NCBI GenBank assembly: GCA_949285935.1
Contig: CASEAH010000085.1
Span: forward strand, 1 to 40,458
DNA from: an uncultured Oscillospiraceae bacterium
Lineage (GTDB): Bacteria; Bacillota; Clostridia; Oscillospirales; Ruminococcaceae
DNA: 40,458 nucleotides
Direction of reading: 5' to 3'
Position numbers and translations under genes: made by a program. This document shows, in pieces, positions 23,887-31,524 of the stretch. The notes below the pieces were generated by a model. The model was not told where the DNA came from. It made no database searches and saw only the letters and a list, made by a program, of their open reading frames with translations. Positions within the stretch are counted from its first letter, which is position 1. Each line of letters starts with the position of its first letter.

Positions 23887-24543
23887 TCAGCGTTGGCCGC
23901 TTTTGCGGCTGCGGAAATCTTTCTCAATGGCATCCTTCCAATGTGCGTCCAGCGGGGCGCTGCACCGGACTGCGGCCACGGCCCGGCTCACTGCTTCGTA
24001 GTTGAGGCGGGTGCCGGCGCTGTCGCAGTGATAGTTTGCTGCCCGGTCGGGCGCAATACCGAGAGCTCCCGCCGTTTCTACCGCATCAATATTGGCTCCC
24101 AGAAAAAGAAATTCCCAGCCGTATTTCTCTTTCTGCCGCTGGATCATCTCCCTGACCCGCTGGGCGCAGTAGCGGCGGCTGGCGTTTTCCATGCCGTCGG
24201 TGGTGATGACGAAAAGGGTGTGCTCGGGCACATCCGACTGCCGGGCATATTTATGGATATTCCCAATGTGGTGGATGGCTCCTCCTATGGCGTCCAGCAG
24301 TGCGGTGCAGCCCCGGACGCAGTACTCCCTGTGGGTGATGGGCCTGACTTTCTCTATCTCTATCCGGTCATGAAGCACCTCGATCCGGTCGTCAAAGAGG
24401 ATGGTGGAGACAAAGGCCTCGCCGGGCTCCTTTTTCTGTTTTTCCAGCATGGAATTAAAGCCGCCGATGGTGTCCTCTTCCAGCCCCTGCATGGAGCCGC
24501 TGCGGTCCAGGATGAATACCAGTTCGGTCAAATTCTTTTTCAT
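23887..24543 (-). CDS. von Willebrand factor A (VWA) domain protein
   Basis: The 218-residue protein consists of one VWA domain with the MIDAS motif D-R-S-G-S-M (D-x-S-x-S) at about 13-18, a conserved Thr region (C-T-A-L-L-D-A-I) and T-T-D-G-M-E-N. Such domains bind proteins through a metal ion. There is no signal peptide, so it should be cytosolic. ATG 24543 is preferred over TTG 24549 because of spacing to GGGGGA. It lies at the 3' end of a minus-strand cluster. Confidence 0.83.
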   Translation of the reverse strand: MKKNLTELVFILDRSGSMQGLEEDTIGGFNSMLEKQKKEPGEAFVSTILFDDRIEVLHDRIEIEKVRPITHREYCVRGCTALLDAIGGAIHHIGNIHKYARQSDVPEHTLFVITTDGMENASRRYCAQRVREMIQRQKEKYGWEFLFLGANIDAVETAGALGIAPDRAANYHCDSAGTRLNYEAVSRAVAAVRCSAPLDAHWKDAIEKDFRSRKSGQR

Positions 24544-24632
24544 AATCAAATCCCCCTGTTCTGTGTTGTTTGGCTTACAAGCACAGTATAGGGGGATTTT
24601 GGTCTGTTATGGTCGCCCGGCAGGCGACAAAT

Positions 24633-25295
24633 CTACCGGGCCGCCGGGATCCTTGCCCGGATCTCCCGCTTCACCTTTTCCAGATCCGGGTCGCACAGCA
24701 AAGGCAGGACCTTCACCAGCTCCTCCGGCTCCAAATCCCACCAGGCAAATTGCAGCAGCAGGCCGGTCAGCTCTTGGTCGAAGCGGTGTTTGATCAGCTT
24801 CGCCGGGTTGCCCCCAAATACCGTGTAGGGAGGGACGTCCCTGACCACCACGGAGCAGGCGGCCACGATAGCGCCGTCGCCGATCTTGACGCCCGGCATA
24901 ATAACGCACTCCCGCCCGATCCACACATCGTTCCCGATGACGATATCGCCTTTTCGGGGGAGCTGGTCCAGATGGGGCGGCGTGTTCTCCTGCCATGCCC
25001 CGCCAAACACATGAAAGGGATAGGTGGTGACACTGCTGATACGATGATTGGCCGGTCCCATGATAAACTTTGTACCGGAGGCGATGGCGCAGAATTTTCC
25101 GATGATAAGGCGGTCGCCAAACTCCGGGTAATTGAACAGCACATTGTTCCTTTCAAAGCCGGTGGGGTCCGACGCATCGTCGTAATAGGTGTAGTCCCCA
25201 ATGGAGATATTGGGAGCCTTGACCACATTTTTGATAAAGCAGGAGGTTTTATATTCGTTGGGAAAGACCTGATTGGGGTCTGGTATCTGATGCAT
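24633..25295 (-). CDS. Vat-like hexapeptide-repeat acetyltransferase, second copy
   Basis: About 220 residues with the same layout as the protein at 19090-19728: Y-T-Y-Y-D-D-A, I-G-K-F-C-A-I-A, the active-site N-H-R-I-S-S segment, I-G-N-D-V-W-I-G and V-K-I-G-D-G-A-I-V. The C-terminal F-A-W-W-D-L-E-P-E part is shared too. The family O-acetylates drugs such as streptogramin A or chloramphenicol, but substrate is not predictable. ATG 25295 fits the ribosome site AAAGGA and the start of the paralogue; ATG 25304 is possible. The sequences have diverged well, so the duplication is old. Confidence 0.83.
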   Translation of the reverse strand: MHQIPDPNQVFPNEYKTSCFIKNVVKAPNISIGDYTYYDDASDPTGFERNNVLFNYPEFGDRLIIGKFCAIASGTKFIMGPANHRISSVTTYPFHVFGGAWQENTPPHLDQLPRKGDIVIGNDVWIGRECVIMPGVKIGDGAIVAACSVVVRDVPPYTVFGGNPAKLIKHRFDQELTGLLLQFAWWDLEPEELVKVLPLLCDPDLEKVKREIRARIPAAR

Positions 25296-25427
25296 GTCTG
25301 TCATCCTTTCTCTGTTTTATATCACTTCCTTTCTCCGGCATCCTCTGGCGGCAACCGCCCGTTTTTTCCTGATTTCTTTCATGGCAGCACTCTCCTGTAA
25401 CGATGGGTCAGCAAAACCATCCGGTCA

Positions 25428-25778
25428 TTATTTTCTCAATATCTGCTCCATGGATTTGCCCTTGGCCAACTCGTCCACCAGCTTGTCCAGATACCGGATC
25501 TCCCGCATCAGGGGGTCCTGGATCTCCTCCACCCGGATACCGCACACCTTGCCGGTAATGAGGACCCGGTGGGGATTCATGGCGGGAGCGCTGCGGAAAA
25601 AGTCTCCATAGCTGATGTCGGACCGTTCCATCCGGGCAATATCCTGGGCAGTATAGCCGGTGAGCCAGGCCGTCACCTGGTCCACCTCTTCCCGGGTGCG
25701 GCCCTTTTTCCCGGCCTTGGCCACCAGCAGGGGGTACAGTTTGGCAAAAGACATTTGGGTTACATCGGTTCGGGGCAC
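25428..25778 (-). CDS. DUF2200 family protein
   Basis: This 116-residue protein matches DUF2200: M-S-F-A-K-L-Y-P-L-L-V-A-K-A, K-K-G-R-T-R-E-E-V-D, W-L-T-G-Y, A-P-x-M-N-P, V-C-G-I-R-V-E-E-I and D-P-L-M-R-E-I-R-Y-L-D-K-L-V-D-E-L-A-K-G-K. The start is GTG 25778, seven bases from GGAGG at the end of the macrodomain gene; starting at the internal Met would lose the usual short N-terminal arm. Four bases separate it from that gene. Function is unknown, but pairing with a macrodomain gene is noteworthy. Confidence 0.85.
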   Translation of the reverse strand: MPRTDVTQMSFAKLYPLLVAKAGKKGRTREEVDQVTAWLTGYTAQDIARMERSDISYGDFFRSAPAMNPHRVLITGKVCGIRVEEIQDPLMREIRYLDKLVDELAKGKSMEQILRK

Positions 25779-25782
25779 AGCG

Positions 25783-26790
25783 TCAACCTCCCAGCAGGCT
25801 CTGGTCAAAAGCGAACAGAGCTTCGTTGATCTCAAGGATATTGTAGTTGTGATGCGCGATGAAATACTCCACAATAATGTCAAACCTGCTGGCGTGGGAG
25901 AAGGCAAAGCCCGCTTTCCCCAGCATTTCCCGCGCTTCCTCCAGGGGCAGCTCCAAAGCCACGGCAAAGGCCATGGCGGTGGGCTTGGAGGGCTTATAGT
26001 GAATGTCCGAGCGGATCTTGGAAAAAAGCTTCCGGTCGATATTGGCCCTTTTGTAACACTGGGCGTCGGTCATGCCCCGCTCGTCGATCTTCCGCAGCAG
26101 CATCTGGGAAAAGCTCTCGTCCAACTGTCCCAGGGCTTCGGCCAGGCTTCCGGCAGCCGCCCTGCAGGGGGCGGGGGGCCGGAATTTCTCCATGGAGGCC
26201 GCAGCCGGAGCTTCAAAGGCCATGGCCCGGCGGTACTGCACTTCCTCTGGATCGGTATGCTCTGCCACATAGCGGTCATCGATATAGGAAGCAATATCGG
26301 CAAAGAGCTTTTCCCCGATGGCACAGGCGGCCCGGTCGAAGATGACCAGGGAGACGGTCATCTCGTGAGCAAGCAGAAAATCGCCGATGGTATCCACCGC
26401 TACCTTAAAGGCCTGATCCCGGGGATAACCGTAGGCCCCGGAGGAAATCAGAGGGAAAGCCACCGTCTCGCAGTTGTTGGCCAGGGCCAGTTCCAGGGAG
26501 GAACGATAGGCGCAGGCCAGCAGGTCCCTCTCCCCGTGACCGCCTCCCCGCCAGACGGGGCCTACGGTATGGATCACAAATTTCGCGGGCAGGCGGTAGG
26601 CTTTGGTGATTTTGGCCTCGCCCGTTTTGCAGCCGCCCAGAGTACGGCACTCCTTCAGCAGCTCAGGCCCGGCGGCACGGTGGATGGCCCCGTCCACGCC
26701 TCCCCCGCCCAGCAGGCTCTCGTTGGCGGCATTGACGATCGCGTCCACTTTCATGGCAGTGATGTCGTTTCGTATGATATGCAGGGGCAT
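25783..26790 (-). CDS. Macrodomain protein with C-terminal helical/HTH-like domain
   Basis: The 335-residue protein has a complete macrodomain at 1-170: [31 protein letters not shown] and [12 protein letters not shown]. This resembles O-acetyl-ADP-ribose deacetylases and MacroD-type ADP-ribosyl hydrolases. After a proline/alanine linker (about 200-225) a helical domain follows with [12 protein letters not shown] and [12 protein letters not shown], which looks like an XRE-like HTH. It could reverse ADP-ribosylation or sense ADP-ribose. GGGAGG precedes ATG 26790. A P-loop kinase gene lies 27 bases upstream and DUF2200 four bases downstream. Confidence 0.85.
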   Translation of the reverse strand: MPLHIIRNDITAMKVDAIVNAANESLLGGGGVDGAIHRAAGPELLKECRTLGGCKTGEAKITKAYRLPAKFVIHTVGPVWRGGGHGERDLLACAYRSSLELALANNCETVAFPLISSGAYGYPRDQAFKVAVDTIGDFLLAHEMTVSLVIFDRAACAIGEKLFADIASYIDDRYVAEHTDPEEVQYRRAMAFEAPAAASMEKFRPPAPCRAAAGSLAEALGQLDESFSQMLLRKIDERGMTDAQCYKRANIDRKLFSKIRSDIHYKPSKPTAMAFAVALELPLEEAREMLGKAGFAFSHASRFDIIVEYFIAHHNYNILEINEALFAFDQSLLGG

Positions 26791-26817
26791 GGGAATACCT
26801 CCCTTGGTTTTGTCAAA

Positions 26818-27327
26818 TCAAAGATCCACGCAGTAGGTACCATCGATCAGGATGTACGGGGCATCATATTTCCGGCAGGATTCCAATGTTTGGGCATTGT
26901 CCTGCAGCAGCATCTCCAGCGTGCAGTCCGAATCGTCCATCCTGTGTTCCACAACATTGGCGTATCCTTTGATATCCCGGTAGTGGCTTCGGATATAGGC
27001 CTCGCTCATGACCAGACAGCGGTATTGGATCTGGGCTCGGTATTCTTCCGTAAAATCCTTTGCCCAGTCAAAGGGAATGTAGCAGCCTTCCACAATAAGA
27101 TCCTGCCCATTTTCAATGGCGGTCTTGATCATCTCCCGCACCACCGGCCACAGGTAATCCGTCAGGTCCCGGTCGCTGCTCATGGGCGTGAGAGGTGTGT
27201 AGCCGCTCCGGATCAGGCCCATTTTCAAATGGTCGATAGACAGATACGGGTATCCGTATTTTTCCAAAAGCTTCTGGGCCAGGGCGGTCTTCCCTGTGTG
27301 GGACGCCCCTGCAATCAGAAAAACCAT
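26818..27327 (-). CDS. P-loop kinase-like protein (adenylate kinase / zeta-toxin-like fold)
   Basis: The 169-residue protein starts M-V-F-L-I-A-G-A-S-H-T-G-K-T, with a Walker A loop G-A-S-H-T-G-K-T at 7-14. L-S-I-D-H-L-K-M-G and V-E-G-C-Y-I-P are nucleotide-kinase-like segments. The small-molecule substrate is unknown. AGGAAAGG precedes ATG 27327. It heads the minus-strand group kinase - macrodomain - DUF2200, 27 bases from the next start, suggesting linked expression in nucleotide or ADP-ribose metabolism. Confidence 0.75.
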   Translation of the reverse strand: MVFLIAGASHTGKTALAQKLLEKYGYPYLSIDHLKMGLIRSGYTPLTPMSSDRDLTDYLWPVVREMIKTAIENGQDLIVEGCYIPFDWAKDFTEEYRAQIQYRCLVMSEAYIRSHYRDIKGYANVVEHRMDDSDCTLEMLLQDNAQTLESCRKYDAPYILIDGTYCVDL

Positions 27328-27476
27328 ATCCTTTCCTCCCGGCTGTATGGATGTTGGTTCAGCGGATCTCCATGGGCGGCATGGATTGCGCCTTTGTGCA
27401 TACAGTCTTATCATAACATGACCAGCTCCGTCTGACAATGAGAGGAAACAGGTTAACCAATAAACGGCGAAGCATA

Positions 27477-27511
27477 AAACCAGCCGCAGGCAGTCCACCC
27501 GCGGCTGGTTT
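27477..27511 (-). terminator. Intrinsic terminator after the DUF6132 gene
   Basis: AAACCAGCCGC (27477-27487) pairs over 11 bp with GCGGCTGGTTT (27501-27511) around a 13-base loop. Read on the minus strand it ends the trxA-trxB-DUF6132 unit, 11 bases after the last stop. Confidence 0.75.
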
Positions 27512-27521
27512 GTATTGACGT

Positions 27522-27734
27522 TTATCTGCGGCAGCTCCCTTTACAGTCTGCTCCAAGGATACCGGAAAGCAGCCACCCCATGAAGCCCATATACACCATG
27601 GAATTAAGGGGACTGGAGGTAATGGCGCATGACCCGGAAGGGCAGCCCGCCAGAGCGTAGTAGCCAAGGCCTGCCAGTGCGCCGCCCAAGGTAAAGAGGG
27701 CCGGACGCAGCCACTTTTTTATATGTCTCTTCAT
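27522..27734 (-). CDS. DUF6132-like small membrane protein
   Basis: This 70-residue protein has two hydrophobic helices (about 9-28 and 45-62) and the family pattern L-A-G-C-P-S-G-S-C-A-I-T-S-S-P-L-N-S between them, with two cysteines close together. A C-x-S-x-x-C pair next to a thioredoxin system suggests a thiol role, possibly passing electrons across the membrane; this is inference. It starts two bases after the trxB stop on the same strand. Confidence 0.75.
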   Translation of the reverse strand: MKRHIKKWLRPALFTLGGALAGLGYYALAGCPSGSCAITSSPLNSMVYMGFMGWLLSGILGADCKGSCRR

Positions 27735-27736
27735 AG

Positions 27737-28666
27737 TCAGTTGCCCCCTGCCAAATATTCCTCCGCCATGTGGACTGCCGTGGCTCCGTCAGCCACCGCG
27801 GTCACCACCTGGCGCACAGGTTTGCTCCGCACATCCCCCACGGCGTAAACACCGGGGAGGTTGGTCCGGGTGGTCTCATCCGCTGCTATGTAGCCGCCGC
27901 GGTCCAGCTCCAGCTGATCCTGAACCAACTGGGTAGCAGGTTTTCTCCCCACGCTGATAAATACACCGTCGCAGGGAAGAAGCGTTTCTTCTCCGGTGTT
28001 CACATTTTTCAGCTTTACGCCGGTCAGCTTGTCCTCCCCAAGCAGCTCCGTGACAATACTGTCCCAGCGGAATTCGATATTCTCCGCCTGCATCAGCGGC
28101 TGATGATAGATTTTGGCAGCCCGCAGAGTATCCCGGCGGTGGACCAGGATCACCTTTTGGGCCACACGGCTCAGGAGCATGGCGTCCGCAGCGGCAGAGT
28201 TGCCGCCTCCTACCACCACCACTGTCTTTCCTTTATAGCGCATCCCGTCGCAGGCTGCACAGTAGGCCACTCCCCGTCCGGTAAGAGCGGCTTCGTTTGC
28301 AAGGCCCAGCTCCCTGGGGTTGGCTCCTGTGGCCAGCACCACGGTCCTGGCATAAAAGAGTCCCCCGCTGGTCTCCAGTATCTTGGGGGAGGCGGTCAGA
28401 TCCATCCGCTCCACCTGAGCGTATTCGCTCCTGGCGCCAAAGCGTTCCGCCTGCTGCTGCATCTTCTCCGCCAGGGTGAAGCCGTCGATCCCATCCTCAA
28501 AACCCGGATAATTGTCGATCTCCTCGGTCAGGGCCATCTGCCCGCCGGCTGAAAGCTTCTCCAGCACCAGGGTACTGAGCCCCGCCCGGGCAGCATACAG
28601 AGCCGCCGTATAGCCGCCGGGGCCGCCGCCCACCACGATCATATCATAGACCTGGGTCTCACTCAT
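27737..28666 (-). CDS. trxB: Thioredoxin reductase TrxB
   Basis: The 309-residue flavoenzyme has the FAD loop G-G-G-P-G-G-Y (11-17), the redox-active C-A-A-C-D-G (C-x-x-C), the pyridine-nucleotide loop V-G-G-G-N-S-A-A and the C-terminal A-V-G-D-V-R-S. Length is normal for low-molecular-weight TrxB. It reduces the thioredoxin encoded 13 bases upstream. AAGGAGG precedes ATG 28666. The electron donor (NADPH or ferredoxin) cannot be told securely; the H-R-R-D after the second strand favours NADPH. Confidence 0.93.
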   Translation of the reverse strand: MSETQVYDMIVVGGGPGGYTAALYAARAGLSTLVLEKLSAGGQMALTEEIDNYPGFEDGIDGFTLAEKMQQQAERFGARSEYAQVERMDLTASPKILETSGGLFYARTVVLATGANPRELGLANEAALTGRGVAYCAACDGMRYKGKTVVVVGGGNSAAADAMLLSRVAQKVILVHRRDTLRAAKIYHQPLMQAENIEFRWDSIVTELLGEDKLTGVKLKNVNTGEETLLPCDGVFISVGRKPATQLVQDQLELDRGGYIAADETTRTNLPGVYAVGDVRSKPVRQVVTAVADGATAVHMAEEYLAGGN

Positions 28667-28679
28667 GGATATTGCCTCC

Positions 28680-29003
28680 TTACTTTTCCAGGGCCTCCCG
28701 GATGAATTGGTCGATGGCTGCCTTGGATCCGGGGTTTACCACGGAATCTGCTGCCTTTCCGTTTTTATACAGGATCAGGGTGGGGATGACTTCCACTCCC
28801 TCCGCTTCGGCGAACTGTGCTTCCTCGTCGATGTTGATCTTGGCCACCACAAGCCGGTCGCCATATTCTTCGGCGATTTTCTCATAGGCGGGGCCGATCC
28901 GGCGGCAGTAACCGCACCACGGAGCCCAGAAATCCACCAGAACCGGCTTGTCCCCTTTCATCATCTGCTCAAGTTGTTCCCTATTCATATTGACAGCTGC
29001 CAT
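28680..29003 (-). CDS. trxA: Thioredoxin TrxA (variant active site WCGYC)
   Basis: The 107-residue thioredoxin has F-W-A-P-W-C-G-Y-C-R-R-I-G-P with C-G-Y-C instead of the usual C-G-P-C, and the cis-Pro in V-I-P-T-L. C-G-Y-C changes redox potential and is seen in anaerobes. The start is ATG 29003, nine bases after AAGGAG; a longer upstream frame lacks homology. It pairs with TrxB downstream. Confidence 0.92.
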   Translation of the reverse strand: MAAVNMNREQLEQMMKGDKPVLVDFWAPWCGYCRRIGPAYEKIAEEYGDRLVVAKINIDEEAQFAEAEGVEVIPTLILYKNGKAADSVVNPGSKAAIDQFIREALEK

Positions 29004-29147
29004 ATCGGTCAGCTCCTTTCCTTTGTTTGGTCTTAGTATACCCAAAAACCTGTCTCATTTCTGTGATAAGGTCACGCAAAATGACCCATATTGTCGACTC
29101 GGGCTGGGATTTGTCCCAGCCTGAAAAATGGGGCCGCAAAAAAGTCC

Positions 29148-29188
29148 TTGACAAAAAAGCCCGGAGCATTATAATGAACATTGTTCAT
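29148..29188 (+). promoter_or_regulatory. tetR promoter overlapped by its operator
   Basis: TTGACA (29148-29153) and TATAAT (29170-29175) are 16 bases apart. The inverted repeat ATGAAC-ATT-GTTCAT (29174-29188) overlaps the end of the -10 box. A near-identical site occurs at 29800-29812. An upstream hairpin GGCTGGGA / TCCCAGCC (29102-29120) may end transcription from elsewhere. Confidence 0.75.
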
Positions 29189-29202
29189 ATTGAGGTGATG
29201 GA

Positions 29203-29760
29203 ATGAATACCGTTGTCACATCAAAGGAGGAAATCCTCAAGGCCAGCCGGGAGCTGATCCGGCGGGAGGGCTGGTCCGCGGTCAGTATCCGCTCGGTAGC
29301 GTCAGCCTGCGGGGTATCCATCGGTTCCATTTATAACTACTTTGATTCCAAGGCTGCCCTGCTGGGCGCTACGGTGGAAAGCGTCTGGTGTGAGATCTTC
29401 CACCGGCCGGAGGATGGGGCTGTATTTCAGGACACCCAGGCCTGTATTACCTGGATGTACCGACGGATGGAGTACGGCTGCAGGCAGTATCCCGGATTTT
29501 TTACCCTCCACTCCCTGGGCTTTATGGGAGAAGACAAAGCGGACGGAAAACAGCGGATGCAGCAGACCTGGCAGCATATTCTGGACGGACTGTGCTCCGT
29601 CCTGCAGCGGGATGTCAAAATCCGGCCGGACGCTTTTACGGACCAGTTTACAGCAGAGAAATTTGCGGATCTTCTCTTCTCCCTGATGCTGTCCGCTTTG
29701 CTGCGGCAGGACTATGACCCTGAGGCTGTGCTGGAAATCATCCGCAGGACCCTCTATTAA
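29203..29760 (+). CDS. TetR-family repressor
   Basis: The 185-residue protein has an N-terminal TetR HTH (about 5-50): S-K-E-E-I-L-K-A-S-R-E-L, G-W-S-A-V-S-I-R-S-V-A, G-V-S-I-G-S-I-Y-N-Y-F. The C-terminal ligand domain is not assigned. GAGGTGATGG precedes ATG 29203. An operator in its own promoter and one ahead of the next gene imply that it represses itself and the three membrane-protein genes downstream. Confidence 0.87.
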   Translation: MNTVVTSKEEILKASRELIRREGWSAVSIRSVASACGVSIGSIYNYFDSKAALLGATVESVWCEIFHRPEDGAVFQDTQACITWMYRRMEYGCRQYPGFFTLHSLGFMGEDKADGKQRMQQTWQHILDGLCSVLQRDVKIRPDAFTDQFTAEKFADLLFSLMLSALLRQDYDPEAVLEIIRRTLY

Positions 29761-29788
29761 AATTCCCACGCAGTGGTGGGAATTTTAT
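29761..29788 (+). terminator. Intrinsic terminator after tetR
   Basis: AATTCCCAC (29761-29769) pairs with GTGGGAATT (29776-29784) around GCAGTG and runs into TTTAT. It starts right at the tetR stop and separates tetR from the membrane-protein operon. Confidence 0.75.
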
Positions 29789-29799
29789 ATCCCGGAAAC

Positions 29800-29812
29800 T
29801 GAACATCGTTCA
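29800..29812 (+). promoter_or_regulatory. Second TetR operator
   Basis: TGAAC-ATC-GTTCA has the same half-sites and spacing as the operator at 29174-29188. It lies just before the ribosome site of the first membrane-protein gene, so bound repressor would block this operon. Confidence 0.65.
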
Positions 29813-29828
29813 TTAAAGGAGGAAGATG

Positions 29829-30278
29829 ATGAAAGTAAAACGGGACACTCTGCTGCTTCTGGCCTGCCTGGTATGGAGTGCGGCGGGGTTTAATATCCTT
29901 CGCATCGGCCTGATGGCCTATCCAGCCTATCTGACGGTGGTGAACTGCCTGCTGTCCGGGCTGGTTTTTGCCGTGTTTCAGCGGTTTGTTTTCCGTAAGC
30001 TGGTGAAAAAGCATACCGACAGGATTAACTCCTATTGGGAGGAGCGGCACTTTTTCCTGAAATTCTTTGACAGAAAGGCCTTTGCCATCATGGCAGTGAT
30101 GATGACCGGCGGCATCAGCCTGCGGGTGAGCGGACTTGCGCCGGAGCGGTTTATCGCCGTTTTCTATACCGGTCTGGGAGCCTTTCTTCTGCTGGCGGGG
30201 CTGCTGTTTGGCTGCAGCTATGGCAAAGCGGTGCTTGCCGCAGCCGCCCAAAACAAAACGAAACAAAAAGGAGCGTAA
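29829..30278 (+). CDS. Small integral membrane protein of unknown function
   Basis: The 149-residue protein has about four hydrophobic helices (near 6-23, 30-50, 85-105 and 112-132) separated by a charged loop (F-R-K-L-V-K-K-H). I do not recognise the family. AAAGGAGG fits ATG 29829 (ATG 29826 is possible). It is the first gene after the second TetR operator and is followed after three bases by another membrane-protein gene, so it belongs to a three-gene operon. Confidence 0.7.
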   Translation: MKVKRDTLLLLACLVWSAAGFNILRIGLMAYPAYLTVVNCLLSGLVFAVFQRFVFRKLVKKHTDRINSYWEERHFFLKFFDRKAFAIMAVMMTGGISLRVSGLAPERFIAVFYTGLGAFLLLAGLLFGCSYGKAVLAAAAQNKTKQKGA

Positions 30279-30281
30279 AGC

Positions 30282-30947
30282 ATGCAGGCAATTATGGAAA
30301 CTCTGTTCGATACCGTTTATCTGATCTCGGTCATTACCCTGGGGATCCTGATGATCCGCGGCAGCAAGGGAAACCGCCAGTTCCGGTTGTTCGGTTTTAT
30401 GGCGGTGCTGTTGGGCGCGGGCGACGCATTCCACCTGATCCCCCGGGCGGTTGCCCTGTGTACTACAGGCCTTGAGGATTACACCGTTGCCCTGGGGCTT
30501 GGGAAGTGGATCACCTCTGTCACCATGACCGTTTTTTACGTGCTTCTCTACTACGTGTGGCGGCAGCGGTACCGTATCAGGGGGCAGGCCGGCCTGACTG
30601 CCGCCGTGTATGTGCTGGCCGGTTTGCGGATCCTTCTGTGTATGTTGCCTCAGAATCAGTGGCTCAGTGCCGATGCGCCCCTCTCCTGGAGCATCTACCG
30701 CAACATTCCCTTTACCCTGCTGGGCCTTCTGGTGATCGTGCTATTTTACCGCAGCGCCCGGCAGTACAGGGACCGGGCATTCCGCTGGATGTGGCTGACC
30801 ATTGTACTCAGCTTTGGCTTTTACATTCCGGTGGTGCTGTGGGCGGACACCATTCCCCTGATTGGGATGCTGATGATCCCCAAAACCTGTGCCTATGTCT
30901 GGACGGTGCTCATTGGTTACTCTGCTATGAAGCAGGAATGTATTTAA
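30282..30947 (+). CDS. Polytopic membrane protein of unknown function
   Basis: The 221-residue protein has about six to seven helices. A short polar stretch near 45-55 (G-A-G-D-A-F-H-L-I-P) contains acidic and His residues in a membrane context and could be functional. AAAAGGAG is upstream of ATG 30282. I do not recognise the family; similar proteins occur next to TetR and DUF2871 genes in other clostridia as far as I recall. It is co-transcribed with its neighbours. Confidence 0.7.
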   Translation: MQAIMETLFDTVYLISVITLGILMIRGSKGNRQFRLFGFMAVLLGAGDAFHLIPRAVALCTTGLEDYTVALGLGKWITSVTMTVFYVLLYYVWRQRYRIRGQAGLTAAVYVLAGLRILLCMLPQNQWLSADAPLSWSIYRNIPFTLLGLLVIVLFYRSARQYRDRAFRWMWLTIVLSFGFYIPVVLWADTIPLIGMLMIPKTCAYVWTVLIGYSAMKQECI

Positions 30948-30960
30948 AGGAGAAAATCAT

Positions 30961-31380
30961 ATGAAACGTTATATCAATACCGCACTGCTGTACGCCATTC
31001 TTGCTATGGTTGGCGGCGTATTTTATCGGGAGTTTACCAAATTCAACAACTTTACCGCCAAAACCACTCTGGGGGTGGTTCATACCCACTACTTCCTGCT
31101 GGGCATGGTGTTTTTCCTGCTGCTGCTTCTGCTGGAGAAGAATTTTTCCTTCACTGGCGCAAAGACCGGACGGATACTGGCTGTCTATCATATTGGCCTG
31201 AACCTGACTGCCGTTATGTTTGGGGTACGGGGCATAACCCAGGTGCTGGGGACCGCGCTTTCCTCCGGTATGAGTGCAGCAATCTCCGGTGTTGCCGGAA
31301 TTGGCCACATCCTGCTGGGAGTCAGCCTGGTTCTGCTGCTTCTGCAAATCAAGCGCAGTGTATCTGTCTCGGAAAACTGA
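30961..31380 (+). CDS. DUF2871 family membrane protein
   Basis: The 139-residue protein has four helices and the DUF2871 pattern: Y-A-I-L-A-M-V-G-G-V-F-Y-R-E-F-T-K, L-G-V-V-H-T-H-Y-F-L-L-G-M and Y-H-I-G-L-N-L-T. The conserved His residues (H-T-H, Y-H) in helices suggest a heme or metal site, but this is inference. AAAGGAG precedes ATG 30961. It is the last gene of the TetR-controlled operon. Confidence 0.85.
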   Translation: MKRYINTALLYAILAMVGGVFYREFTKFNNFTAKTTLGVVHTHYFLLGMVFFLLLLLLEKNFSFTGAKTGRILAVYHIGLNLTAVMFGVRGITQVLGTALSSGMSAAISGVAGIGHILLGVSLVLLLLQIKRSVSVSEN

Positions 31381-31477
31381 CGGACCAAAGCCATATTTGA
31401 AATAGCCCTGCACACAGGGGAAATAAATTCGCATAAAATAGACCGTTGCAAATGGCCTCACCCAAAATGACAAATAA

Positions 31478-31524
31478 AAACCGGCCCTCAAAGAAGCTGA
31501 ACCGCTTCATTTCAGGGCCGGTTT
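31478..31524. terminator. Hairpin terminator, probably bidirectional
   Basis: AAACCGGCCCT (31478-31488) pairs over 11 bp with AGGGCCGGTTT (31514-31524), with an inner GAAGC / GCTTC hairpin. It lies about 100 bases after the DUF2871 gene. The T-run is stronger on the minus strand, so it may also stop leftward transcripts from the DegV pair. Confidence 0.65.

Noticed and set aside
25660-27435. A 591-codon plus-strand open frame across the macrodomain and kinase genes
   Set aside because: It is antisense to three genes with recognisable motifs and good ribosome sites; composition is typical of a shadow frame.
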